Assembly: GCA_038373865.1 (NCBI GenBank)
Contig: JAXGGA010000026.1
Span: forward strand, 62,001-126,000
Direction: 5' to 3'
Length of the DNA: 64,000 nt
DNA from: Uloborus plumipes
Taxonomy: Eukaryota > Arthropoda > Arachnida > Araneae > Uloboridae
The position numbers were made by a program, and so were the translations under genes. Positions 39,290 to 50,655 of this stretch are shown in pieces (within the stretch, counting starts at the first letter, position 1; each line of letters opens with the position of its first letter). The notes under the pieces were generated by a model. It was not told the origin of the DNA, did not search any database, and saw nothing but the letters and a program-made list of their open reading frames with translations.

Positions 39290-39523
39290 TTAGTTTTTTT
39301 CAAAACTATGTTTTAAAATAATTAATGATTTTACTTGTCCGTGTAAGCACAACGTTTGTGCTAACTGAAATCCAAAATGAACACGTTTTGAAGACTTTTC
39401 CCTATTGATTTTTTGTTTGTTCACTCTGTGGAACATCAACTAAGCATTAATAATTGCGAGGTCTAATAAACGGTAGAACAGCCGAAAGTACCTTTTTTGG
39501 GTCCGCATGATTATTTTATACCT
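39290..39523 (-). pseudogene. piggyBac transposase C-terminal fragment
   Basis: The minus-strand frame begins RYKIIMRTQKRYFRLFYRLL and continues DLAIINA, a stop, and later FGFQLAQTLCLHG. This is the late part of the piggyBac/PGBD transposase core, where family members read roughly Y-x-x-x-x-R-x-x-x-W-x-x-x-x-F-x-x-L-L-D-L-x-x-x-N-A. A TAG at 39440-39442 interrupts it and it ends with TAA at 39290-39292. The N-terminus and catalytic aspartates are missing. A further minus-strand stretch near 39000 could be more of the tail but is too diverged to claim. Assigned by motif recognition. Confidence 0.65.
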
Positions 39524-39816
39524 TCCAAAAAGAGAAAGAAGCTAGCGCGAAACATAAACAAAGCACATACTTCATGAACTACAGAGATGAATCGAAGTGT
39601 TCTCTGGATGTTTACTGCATAATGTTGCCAAATGGCTACAGACATGTATTATATCCTAGATTTTTTCCAAATAAATATTTTGATGTAAAACGCATCTTGA
39701 ACTAAAGATAAATGTTTATTTTATTCATGTTATTTCTTTAAAAGACAAAGAAAAATATTTCATTGGAAAAAATAATTTCAAAACTTGGTAGTTTAAGTGA
39801 TTTTAAAAGCTATCTA

Positions 39817-41822
39817 GGGGAAGACCGCCTATATTGGACCCCCTAAGAACAGAAGGCCTGTGTCGCTCAATGTGAAGCAAAACAGAAATGCAAAATAGGG
39901 CATCCTAAGCTAAATTTAATCAGTAACCCCCCTAGGAGCTTATATTTTCTGAAAATATGAAAATTATTTTTTAAAAAATTATCTTATAAAAAGTTGCAAA
40001 AGTCCAATTTAGGAATATATGCGCCTAAATTGAACCATGCGCTTCCTAAATTGGACCGTACCAGGAAATCATAGAATAATTTATATTTGAACTATACAAC
40101 TTTTTTCCAGGATTTGCAATAGAATTTCTTTTACTTCAGGCTCATTTAGGCAGTGTTGATAAACTCGCCGAAGGCATTTTATACACTTAATCATGTTTTG
40201 CACTTCATCTCTATGACAAATATTGCAATAACAATTGTTTTGTGCAGTTTCTTGCTGCTTTTTGTGTGACTTTTTCTGTTCTATGCCTCTTTTATAAGGC
40301 GTTAGAATGATTGCTGAGATAGCCTTCCCTTTTGTTCCTTCTATTTTTTTAGGCAAAGGTGATATGTGAGCCGGCTTTACAAAATCATAGTTAGAGTTGA
40401 CAATCTTGTTTTGATGAGAACTATCCGCTGATTCTGCAGAACTTGTACTAATTTAAGTCGTAGCTAGTTCTTGTACATAGTGTACAACTTACACCGAACA
40501 TGTAACCTGTTCACTTTGAGTAGTTTTATGAGGGCTACTTGTTTCTAATTTTGCTGCAGCAGAACATGTTCTCGCCTCCATGTATCACATGCTCGATAAC
40601 TGTATATGTAGGCAAAGGGAATAAAGCCCACATCTATGTGCATTATGTGCTTAAAAAGAAAGCATTATTATATCTAACTCGTTAGCCAAGTTTATTGCAT
40701 CAATGTTCTTTATGTAAGTGCTGTGCCTATCCATTAATAGAAGGGCATTCTTTTCACATTGCTTGGCCTAACAGTTTTTGTGAAATGTTGAATCAATTGT
40801 GTGAATTATCGTTTGTGATCCAACCTTTTTTTGAACAAGAATATTGTTTACCAGGGAAGCTTTCACAATAAGTTCATACATAGAACGTAATCTTTTGAAA
40901 ATAAGCATGGGGAGCTTGCAATTCTGTTGCACTCATGAAGCAAATAACCAGTGTGTTTCTATCACGTTCACCTCTCATTACTGCCCCAACCTGGTGTTTA
41001 CCTCTATACGTCAATATATTTTTGGGGCTTTTAGACAGTGAAAACACCGGCTTCATCTACATTGAACATTTTAGTAGCATATAAATTGTTTCCTTTTAAA
41101 ATCGTTTCGAAAATATCAAAGAATTTCATTTTTTCTCGGTAAACCAGCATAAATTTTATTTAAGGTAATAACTATGTTTAACAACCTGAAACTGCAGTTC
41201 AATGGATGAAGAGAAAAAAAACATTCATTTTAAGAAGTTACAGCTTCTGCTTGACAAAAATGTGCTTGATAAAAAAAGTTTAAATGAATATCGTGAATAG
41301 GTGTTAAAGTATGCTTAAAATAATTTTAACTACGCTATTAAATAAGACGAGTAACTTATTTTATGTTACGATTAATAAAAAGTCTTGTGTAAAATCATAT
41401 TCTTAAATTGGACCACCGGTCCAATATAGGAAAATTTTTTCGGTCCAATAAAGGAAAACACGCCATTTTTTATTCTTCAGCTCATTGCTCTGTCAAAAAT
41501 TATCACAATCGCGCATGTAAATACATCGATGCAATCCTTATTAAACACAGATTTTAACACTGTAACAGCATTTTACCGCAATTCACAAGTTTTTGAGTTA
41601 TCTTTTTAGAAACAAGTCCGAAAAATAAGATTTCGCACGTCTTCAACACAAATCAAGCCGTAACTCACGCTAAACAGTTCGAAGACTGGTGAAACTTCAT
41701 ACACATTGATTTTATTCCTAAAACTTAATATTTCTACTGTTAAAGTGTATCACAGATCTCTGTACTGGATTTTAAGTCCGAGGTCCAATTTAAGCAGTGG
41801 TCCAATATAGGCGGTCTTCCCC
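39817..41822 (-). mobile_element. pogo/jerky-type element with TA target site
   Basis: The ends are long, near-perfect inverted repeats (GGGGAAGACCGCCTATATTG on the left, reverse complement on the right), flanked by TA (39815-39816 and 41823-41824). The motif TTGGACC recurs near both ends (about 39854, 40052, 41408, 41430, 41449, 41785 and 41797 on one strand or the other), which looks like repeated transposase binding sites. A broken DDE_1-type transposase gene lies inside on the minus strand. Confidence 0.87.
40081..41147 (-). pseudogene. pogo/jerky (DDE_1) transposase pseudogene with PHD-like tail
   Basis: Minus-strand reading gives LVYREKMKFFDIFETIL then FNVDEAGVF, the first catalytic-aspartate block of the DDE_1 family (D at 41055-41057). 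A stop at 41031-41033 and a frameshift follow, then RGKHQVGAVMRGERDRNTLV in the next frame, typical of the family. Further on, after other disruptions, comes MDRHSTYIKNIDAINLANE, the second aspartate block (D at 40729-40731). The end, 40081-40356, carries CNIC and IKCIKC pairs plus a final YQHC, resembling a C-terminal PHD-type zinc finger of the sort found in some arthropod jerky-like transposases, with one expected histidine replaced by glutamine. The N-terminal DNA-binding region and third acidic residue were not identified. Non-functional. Confidence 0.78.
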
Positions 41823-42525
41823 TATATGGATTCATTTAAGAGCATGTAACAGACCAGTGCTGCCATGTATGGAGGATAAATGGTAATAATTGCTTTAAAT
41901 ATACCCAATACTTGCTTTTTATGCATTGAGTTGCCTTATGATTATATTCTGCTATTCATAAGGAGGACAAATTGCCCATGTATCCAATTGGCAACACCAT
42001 GCAGTGTAGGGTTAATGTCTAGCGTCTTTTTTTCGGGACGGTCCAATAAAGGGTCTGAATTTTCCCCAAATGAACATTTCAACCAAATAATAGTGTTCAA
42101 TTAGTACCTTGGTGTTGTTTCAATTCGTTATTAACAGATTTCAGCACATAACCATTGTAAAGCGTGTTCTGTAGCAGTTTTAATATGATATTTATCAAAA
42201 ATCACATCGTTCACAATCTCAAGAAAAAAGCTAAATTTTCAAAGTTATCTCCAGCTTTCCAGTTTATGTTAATTGCTGATTTTATTTCTTCTTATAAAAT
42301 GTCTTTTTAAATATTATATCGTAGGCAGAAAAAAAATTTAGTTAAAAAAGTATGTACCCTCTGGGGTCTATCGTAACTTTTAAGGGACGATGGTTCTTTC
42401 CTTAATAAAAAAAATATTTTTTTACATAATATTTTTTTTATTATTTTTCCTGCCCATAAAACATTGTTTGTAACCAGTATACAAAATATCTTTGGAAAAG
42501 AAAATGTCAGGCATTAATGGGTTAA

Positions 42526-42960
42526 GACTTTTTTTCCCCGACTTTCTAAACCTTTCATTTTTCAGTGATTGTTAGTGGAAAACTATAAACATACATTAAC
42601 CTTTCTTTCTTTTATTTAAAATTACTTTCATTTCAGAAAACTTTAAATTATTGACCTTCATTAGTCACTATAACAAGTGTGCTAAATGAGATGATGCATA
42701 AAAGTAAGAAATATCAATTATATTAATTCGAAAACGATGATTTGCAAAACGCTTTTTAGAAAATTTAAAAAAAAACTCGGTATAGCGAGGGATTACTGTG
42801 TTCGTGTTGAAAGTTTTATGGGCCCTCGCAGAGAATTAGATCGGAACGTATAGTCCGTTTAGTTGAATAATCGGTTGTCATTTTACTTGAAACCATTAAC
42901 CAATAAACTTTCAGCTAAACGCTATTATTGACAGGGCATGTAAAGTGGTATAAATCACAA
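42526..42960. other. No supported gene; possible pogo-end remnant
   Basis: AT-rich DNA. CTCGGTATAGCGAGGGATTA near 42777-42797 resembles the outer end of some pogo/Tigger elements read outward, but no partner end was found. Confidence 0.35.
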
Positions 42961-43170
42961 AATGCTATGTTTCATATCTCGGGAAGCATTGGTCGTACTA
43001 ATATCAAACTTTTTGTGAACTGTTTTTTACGCTCTTAATTTCCTTAAACAAAAGTTAGGGGACCTAATGCTATGTTTCATATCTCGGGAAGCATTGGTCG
43101 TACTAATATCAAACTTTTTGTGAACTGTTTTTTACGCTCTTAATTTCCTTAAACAAAAGTTAGGGGACCT
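42961..43170. repeat. Perfect 105-bp tandem duplication
   Basis: The block 42961-43065 is repeated base for base at 43066-43170. No mismatch was found on reading the two copies side by side. It is non-coding and bounded by a CCTAGG after the second copy. Confidence 0.95.
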
Positions 43171-43244
43171 AGGATCCGTATGAAAAGTTACATTTCGTAT
43201 TTTTTGCTATTATTTTCTGCTTCAAACCTTCAATATCTTAAATC

Positions 43245-43340
43245 TTCAGCTCATTTTGAGTGTTTTTGTAGTTGGAATCATGCATCTAGGACGAACGGTT
43301 GCGTAGTTAAAAGTCATGCATGTTAAAACGGCATTACATG
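43245..43340 (+). repeat. Dispersed repeat shared with 14240-14335
   Basis: ATGCATCTAGGACGAACGGT occurs here (about 43280) and at about 14276. Weaker similarity lies on both sides, including TTAAAACGG about 35 bp downstream of the shared core. The two copies are in the same orientation. The family is not known to me. Confidence 0.65.
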
Positions 43341-43344
43341 ATCG

Positions 43345-46300
43345 ATCTTTGCATATTGCAGGACAATAATCCATTTTCCAGCTTGAGCAATTTTCCTTGA
43401 AATGTGCCACGAAATTTAGTCAATTCCAAGCAGTTGAGGTTATTTATTTAGCTTGAACTACAATTTGATCGATTTTCCAGCAATGTTCTAAAGTCGCTTA
43501 AAAACTTCAAAAATAAATCTTGAGATAGTCGCAATCGATTAGAAGTCATTGACATAAGAAGTACATTGTTTTTCCCAAATTCGGTTTGAACTAAATTCTT
43601 CAATGCTATTTAATGTGTTGATTATACGTTCAGTTACATTATATGTTTCGATTTTATAAAAACCATAAGTTTAGCGTTAAATATGCCAGTTAGTTAAACG
43701 GAATTTTAGCAATATTATTTATTCCACTAAAGCTTACAGCAACCCGAAAACAATATACTTGACAGAATTAGTATCTGAGCTATTAGTATTATGCAATCAC
43801 TACTTTTTGCGCTTTACAAATGATAAAAACAAAGTTTCAAAATCACAAAATTCACAAACAATTGTATTGAAGAGTTTCTGGATTACAAAGGACACGTAAC
43901 GTAAAGACGGAAGCACGTGTATGCGATTATTTTCAAATATTTTGCTTTATTAGCATAGATGTTTATTTTTATTATTATTATTTATATCTTCAACATAAAA
44001 AATGGTTTCATTCATGTTTAATAATGCTTAGGTGATAAAACTTGTAGCTTTGTAAACCGCGCACAGCATAAAACTCACCTTTGAGACTTCATAAGCCGTT
44101 TTACGCGACGGAAAGCTTTTTGGAAAGTCAAATGTCGTTTTTCTCATTAGATAACCGAAACAGGACTTGTAAGACGATCTAGGGAAGGCACGTACATACG
44201 TTCGGTTTGATGTACAAAATTTATCGCCTTGACACTCTAATTTTCTGCCATATGTCATTTCCCGCAATATTTTTCTACCCTTTTGAGACCTGTCAAAAGA
44301 AGTGTCGTTAACCTCACTTGAGATATTTATTGAAGCCTCTTATTTTAACCATTTCAACGTAAAAAATGCAACATAGAACAGTGCTTTTTATGCGCTATTC
44401 AGTTTGAAACGCAACTAAACCTCAGATAGTTTAAATTGATTATTATTTTCATTTTTAACATTGTTAATGATCTTAAATGGTTATAAACATTTCCAATACT
44501 GCTTGTAAAATTTGTATGACTTTGTAAATAGGGTTTAATACATATAAAATAAGAAAAATCATAACTAATTAAAATTTCAATCTCTTCAGCTATTATTAAA
44601 TTATGTTAAATTTCAGATTAAGATGCCTAATTAAAGTCAAAAATACTAAGAAAAAGTTTAAAAACATGCGGACCCGTTACAAAGACAGAATGTTATTTCC
44701 TTTGAAGCTTATTATTATCTAATTACGCAGCAGATAAGCTATGAAGTTTTAAAGTAAAATACATTAAAAGAGATTTTTTGACACAAAAACTTCAACAAAT
44801 GAAGTTAAAAGATTAGTATCTGCAAAAAACAAAATACAATTATTGCTAAAATTGATGAACAAACAATCCTAAACTAATTTTACACCTAAAACTGAAAATC
44901 ATTATCAGAGCTACGAGTATAATATCCGCTTTTTTTGTTCTCATTTATTTTGATTTGTATTAGTTAAAAAATGAATAAACAAAATTGGCGTTCTCATATG
45001 AAAAAAAAAAACATTAATCATGTTACTAATATTGCGCGTAAAAGTTAAAAGATTGAATTAGTTTGAGCATTTTCTAAAAAAAATTTAAGAGACAGACGTT
45101 GTTGCATTGTACCAAAACTGAACCATTTTTATTGTAGGATTTTTTCCATATTTACTTACAATGCTAAATGGAGCAATTAATCTATAAACACAATTACATG
45201 TTAATTAAAGTTTTTCAACGCTTCATCACAGATTGCTGCAGACACGTGTTTCAGTGCTTTTCAAGAACGAAGATATTTGTTCGTACAACTGACATGTTTA
45301 CTGTTGCAGCGTTTTATCTCTTTCTAAAAGGAGTATATTGTTAACATAAAGAGCCTTCATTTGTTTTTGAGTGCAGCTGAATGGATTTATTTGCCCTACA
45401 TTAAAGCGAATAAATGATCGAGCTGTATTTTTTTTATTTACTTCTTCTATTAGTTGTCGCTAGAATGCAGTTGTAATTAGTTTTCCGTTTAGGGACGTTT
45501 TTATAAATCTTCTATTAATTATTGAAACATCAAATGAGTTTTTATACTAATAGTCATTCATAGAACTGATTTTTTTAAGTGTTAGGAAAATATATATTAC
45601 GTTTTAAAGCATTATTTCTCTTTTTATTAATTCCCAAGTATTGTGTTATGAAACGTTTGAAGTAATTTAAAAATTGGGAATACTTTTTATCTTTAAGTTT
45701 GCATATAGTATGTCAGTTGAGTTGTTTTCCAAACAATTCTCGTTCATTATTTTTCTCCTTTAGCACTTAATAAGCAAAGGTTTCATTGACTTGCAACATT
45801 TCTAACAGATTTAAACAGATTTGAAAAAAAAAATGGATTTTTGTAAATATTTTTCAGCAGTACCGTGAAAAGGCTTTAAATTCAAATTCTCAAAAAACTG
45901 AAAAAAATGTCAAAGCTCTAGGCAATTTTCTGTGTTCTTAGTTTTCATAAAAATGCCAATATTTAGCATAAAATCTCAAAAAAAAAAAAAAAAAAATCAT
46001 GGCAGATTTTTTTAGAATTGTTAGTGATGCTGTTTATTCAATATTACCAATGCACAAAGCAGTGACGAACGTACAGAATTAAAGTTGCAAAAGGACATCT
46101 GCTGCATCAATCACATTAAATTTAAGAAATTTTGAAAACAAGTTGCCATTTAAAACACTACGCTGTACAGCTTTTAATAAGAACAGAAACTATACTCAAC
46201 CCATCAAACATGCAATATAAAATATTACTTTTTGGAGCAATAGCAACTCCCAGTTATGAAGGGAAAAAATATACAAATTTAATGCTAGAAATTAAACCCT

Positions 46301-47179
46301 TAAGTAATCCATTGTTAATTGCCGTTCATATCCGTATGAAAGTTTTCTCCATGTTATAGTCGTTATTGAGTGAAACAATATAAACCTTGCCATATATATT
46401 TCCTATATGGTTCTAGACCTGGTTTACAGTTCTCACATTGGTTTAGACAATCATTTGAGTTTACATCAGTGAGAGATAGCTTTTCAATTAGTTACTTTGA
46501 TGTAAATTTTTCTTGTCCAATTCCTTTTTAATAATTACCTTTAATTCAGAAATGTAATAATAATAAGCTTTTCGGTAACTGATAACAGTAGTTATGCTTT
46601 TAGATGCTAAAATGCTCTTCAGGTCATTTTTTCTGTGTCAGCTTTTGTTTTCTTCAACAGCTTTGCTTTATAGTACTGTTCTGAAAAAATAAACAGCAGT
46701 ATCTGCATATTTTTCGATTATCCCTCCCTCTCTCTTTCTTACTGTGTCTTTTTTTCTATCATCTATTTTTTCTTAGCTTTGTATTACAAACTGCTGAACA
46801 AAAATCAGGGAAAGAACGCCGAACTCCAACATTTTACGAGTATTTGCATAGAATCAAAAAGGGGTTCTTTAACTTTCTCAAACACTCATTTTTGTAGATA
46901 TACTACGGTTTAAATGCCCACGGCAGAGTAATTGCGTTCCCGTTGGTACTGCCATGATTTACAAGACAGTAGCTCAAGAAAAATTCACAACATAAATACA
47001 GCTTTATATGTAACATTGAAGACACAGCTTGAAACATTCGACCTCTTTAACCCTTTGCGACAAGGTGGCTTTCTTTGAGGGCACCAAGAATTTTATTTTT
47101 GCGCAGCCAATTGTCAATTGACTTAAACTGTCACTGTCAGTCACATACAGTGTCAGTTCACTGAAAATAAAGAAATATG
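43345..47179. other. No supported gene
   Basis: AT-rich DNA with an A18 run near 45979 and pyrimidine tracts near 46723-46760. The minus frame 44028-44267 has ordinary composition but matches no family I recognise and lacks context. Confidence 0.4.
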
Positions 47180-47187
47180 GTGTGGAC

Positions 47188-47947
47188 TAGGGATGCACCG
47201 ATAAGCAAATTGGCCGATTACCGATTACCGATTAATCGGCTGTTGATAATCTGCAGATTAATCGGTTGAGCCGATTAATGATAAGGATAATTGTTTTTCT
47301 ACTACCAATTTTACCATCACTGTTTTTTATCTCTTGTACAATTCCAAGTTTAGAAATAGTAAGTAATTTATTTCTGGGAGAAGATTTTTTTTTCCATTTT
47401 TCTAGTTTTCACAAAATAATTTCAATATTTTTTTAAATTTCTTAGAACCAATTTTCATATTAGTGTCAATAATATTATTAACACATTGTTAGTTATGTTA
47501 ATTGGAAATAAAAATGTATTAAAAAAGGAGGGGTGGAGGAGTGCGTGGTGAATACTCCAATTAAGGAGTACTTTTAATTCATATATTTTAGTAATTAGTA
47601 GCAATTTAATTCAATACTTTTATTCTTTGAAAATTAAACGTTATTTGAAAGCACTGTGCTAAGGAGAAAACTATTTCCACATGAAAAATGTTGCATCATT
47701 GTCTATGTATATTTATTCAAAGTAGGAGAATTAATTTAAAAAAAACTTTTTCTCAACTGTGAGGATTATTATTACTGTTAATAAAATTTTTCGTTATAGT
47801 TTCCTAGTGAAAGTATACTTTAAAGAATAATAACTGAAAAATATTTTTAGCCGATTAATCAGCCCGATTTTGCCGATTATTGATAATCGGCAAAGTGGCC
47901 GATTATGCCCGATTAATCGGTACTGCCGATGAATCGGTGCATTCCTA
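47188..47947. mobile_element. Non-autonomous hAT element with CCGATTAATCGG repeats
   Basis: The left end TAGGGATGCACCGATA and right end ATCGGTGCATTCCTA are inverted repeats. A perfect 8-bp target duplication GTGTGGAC flanks them (47180-47187 and 47948-47955). Both subterminal regions are packed with self-complementary CCGATTAATCGG-type motifs, a pattern common in animal hAT elements with this TAGGGATGCACCGAT end. No transposase is encoded. Confidence 0.92.
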
Positions 47948-48509
47948 GTGTGGACACCAAACTACTTCCTTTCAGGTTTAAATTTTATAATAGATGCTTT
48001 AAGTGTTGGAGACCGAAAGTTTGTCGATACCTCGCCAAGTGCTCATCAAATAATAACATCACTTCATAGGCTGCATTGAAATTAACATTTACCCCAAAAA
48101 GGGGTAAAAGACCCCTTGAGATTATTCTAATTCAAGGAGGAGGGTGCACAACTAGACCTCCTTTTTTAGAGCCTACATGTCAATGGTCTACGGCAGGGCT
48201 TCTTAAACTTTTGTCATTCACGACCCCATTTATGATTGCGAGTTTCTTGACAACCCCATACAAATATAAAAGAAAAATAAATTAATAATTTTTGATGATT
48301 TATTTATTAGGTAACTACATATAAAAATATATAAGTTTAGAATCCGTTTTGAAACATACAAAAATCTAAAATTAAAAATTGCACAAAAAATTATAAAATT
48401 GTATTTATTATAGTTTCAAAAATAAGAGTGGATTCTGACCCTCTTAATTCTCTAGAATATATTCAAGTAGTTGCGTGGTAAGTATTAACTTAAAGTATAA
48501 GTAAAAAAT

Positions 48510-49212
48510 TTAATAAGATGGATGTGCCTGTTTTTTATTGCATAACAAATCAAATCTTGGTGGAATGTTTGAAACTGCTGGACGTAAGACCTCTTCAACA
48601 TTTTTTAACGCTGAACGATATTGGGATTTAATATGTGTTAAAGCTGAGAAAGTAACTTCACATAAATATGTGGTGTTGAATGGCAGAAGTACATTTAACG
48701 CCATATCAGCGATTGTGGGAAATTCAGTTCTAGTTCCGATCCAGAATTCAGTCAAGGGCTTTTTTTTGAAATTGTAGTTTTAAGTTTGAGTCACTCGAAA
48801 GCTCAGCAAATTCCTCTTGAGCTTTAAGTGGCAGGTGATCAATCTCACTTAAGCCAATACAAAACGGCTTCTGAATCCAAACTATTTTTTGGAAATCAAT
48901 ATTTAATTTAAAATATGTCCGGAACTGTATTTCTAGCGCTTTTAAGTGATCTACAATAATTTTTGCAATAAAAGTTTTACAATGAATTTTCTCGATTACA
49001 AAATTGTGGACACTGGAAAACATTTCGAACGAATTTTTCTCGACCCTACTTTTGCAAATGTTGATCTTTTCAATAAAACTTTCAATTTTATCATTTGAAG
49101 TAAATATATCGCAATATTTTCCTCGAAGAGACAAGTTGAGATCGTTTAATTTCGCAAAAATATCTGACAAATAACACAGCTTGGAACAAATGCGCTTGTC
49201 TAGACGCTGCAA
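48510..49212 (-). pseudogene. hAT transposase (ZBED/FAM200-like) C-terminal remnant
   Basis: The upstream part (48748-49212) reads KLCYLSDIFAKLNDLNLSLR and continues with FEMFSSVHNF, as in the RNase H-like core of ZBED5/FAM200-type hAT transposases. A one-base shift in the A8 run at about 48761-48768 moves the reading into the frame ending at 48510. That frame contains EFWIGTRTEFPTIADMAL, then LLPFNTTYLCEVTFSALTHI, the hATC dimerisation signature, and ends NKKQAHPSY. Apart from the shift, both parts are free of stops. The N-terminal BED finger and first catalytic region are missing, so it cannot be active. Family assigned from the hATC signature. Confidence 0.85.
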
Positions 49213-49268
49213 GTCTACTGTATTCCGCCAACTCTAGTGATGTTATAAAATGGTATATATATATTATA

Positions 49269-49917
49269 CAGGGTGTCCACTCCAATCTTGGACCAATAGC
49301 TAATTTCTAAACCGTTAGAGATAAGCATAGAGTTTATTTAGGAAAAAATCTCCAAATTATGAAAGGAATTTTGGGTCTATTCAATGTTTTTCAAAAAATC
49401 AAATTTTGAAAGAGTTACGAAATTTAAATTTTTATACAGCCCCCCAGTCCTATCGATCATATTCAGTAAAACATTCTTGACACTGTAACGTTTAAAACTA
49501 AAAAAAATCACTCTTCTACGACAAAAATTGACCGAGTTATGACGTTTTGAAAAATCAAGATTTTGAAGGATTTCGCATACGGTCCCTTAAGCGATCTCTC
49601 GATGACGTCATGAAACAATGCAAAATCTTGATTTTTCAAAACGTCATAACTCGGTCAATTTTTGTGGTAGAAGAGGGATTTTTTTTAGTTTTAAACGTTA
49701 CAGTGTCAAGAATGTTTTACTAAATATGATCCATAGGACTGGGGGGCTGTATAAAAATTTAAATTTCGTAACTCTTTCAAAATTTGATTTTTTGAAAAAC
49801 ATTGAATGGACCCAAAATTCCTTTCATAATTTGGAGATTTTTTCCTAAATAAACTATATGGGTATCTCTAACGGTTTAGAAATTAGCTATTGGTCCACGA
49901 TTGGAGTGGACACCCTG
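49269..49917. mobile_element. 649-bp fold-back element inserted in a hAT element
   Basis: CAGGGTGTCCACTCCAATCT at the left end is matched by its near reverse complement at the right end. The two arms of about 290-300 bp remain similar up to a centre near 49570-49610. TATA flanks both ends, as expected for TA-targeting mariner-type insertion into a short (TA)n. No protein is encoded, and the open frames across the arms are mirror images. Confidence 0.9.
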
Positions 49918-50018
49918 TATATAAATATTTGACATCAAAATATCTCGCGACCCCAGAATTTTGCTACGCGACCCCAAATGGGGTCGCGACCCATAGTTTA
50001 AGAAGCCCTGGTCTACGG

Positions 50019-50623
50019 CATGCCGTTTTTGATTTATGCGAGACACATTACATACATACAGACGTCACGAGAAAACTCGTAGTAATTAACTCGGGGGTGG
50101 TCGGAAAGAATGTTTCTTTTGAATCCTTCTTCCGAATGAAATGTTTTTTAGCGATCACAATACTTCCTGTACTACGTAAAAAGAAGTAAAAATAGGTGAT
50201 TTCAAGCCAAGCGACTATGCTTCAAAGGCATAACATACTGAAAATTGCAACAAAGAAGTAAGAGAGTCCAGAGCTTCCACCACACTGTTAAAAATAAAAA
50301 TTAAATCCGTTCATAAACAGTGTCTTTGTTAATTAGTATTTATTTTTCATAATAACTGTACGACTCCTATGTATGAAAGAATTTCCAAAAATGTATCTAT
50401 GACATTACAAAAGTCTTTCAGAAAAACTAGGCACTGCTATTAAGCATCAAGTTAGTCGGATATTCAACAAAGAATTAGACACAACATGTTTTCATTTACT
50501 TCAATTTTTTAAGTTGCTTGGTTGCATTGTAACTAAAGTAATAGCATGATAAATCTATTCTTGGAGAGTGATCAGATGTCGACTGTCAAAAGTGTTTATT
50601 TAAATAAGAAAAAAAACCTTGGA

Positions 50624-50655
<32 letters not shown>

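Larger units (their letters stand above)
38606..42015 (-). mobile_element. piggyBac-like element carrying a nested pogo element
   Basis: TTAA (38606-38609) is followed by CCCTACACTGCATG. The other end is the exact reverse complement CATGCAGTGTAGGG followed by TTAA (42012-42015). Target site and CCCT-type ends fit piggyBac. The left part, 38610-39814, contains a transposase remnant on the minus strand (39290-39523). The right part is only about 190 bp, so the element lost most of its transposase gene. A 2-kb pogo/jerky element sits at 39817-41822. Confidence 0.85.
38598..42525. mobile_element. TTAA miniature element, copy 2, split by a piggyBac-like insertion
   Basis: TTAACCCATTAA at 38598-38609 and the block 42012-42525 together make one full copy of the 35126-35651 element. 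The copy was cut at its own internal TTAA. The right end GGCATTAATGGGTTAA (42510-42525) is the reverse complement of the left end. Removing 38610-42011 plus one copy of the TTAA restores the continuity seen in copy 1. Confidence 0.85.
48194..50010 (-). mobile_element. hAT element with transposase remnant and a nested fold-back element
   Basis: The left end CAGGGCTTCTTAAACTT and right end AGTTTAAGAAGCCCTG are inverted repeats. A perfect 8-bp target duplication GTCTACGG lies at 48186-48193 and 50011-50018. GCGACCCC motifs cluster near the right end. The minus strand carries the C-terminal part of a hAT transposase (48510-49212). A 649-bp palindrome was inserted upstream of it at 49269-49917. 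The N-terminal part of the transposase is absent. Confidence 0.92.

Noticed and set aside
44028..44267. 79-aa minus-strand frame as a gene
   Set aside because: No domain, no neighbours and no conservation evidence available.
50627..50655. Poly-A tail of a retrotransposed gene
   Set aside because: No upstream coding similarity and no target duplication. Treated as a simple A run.
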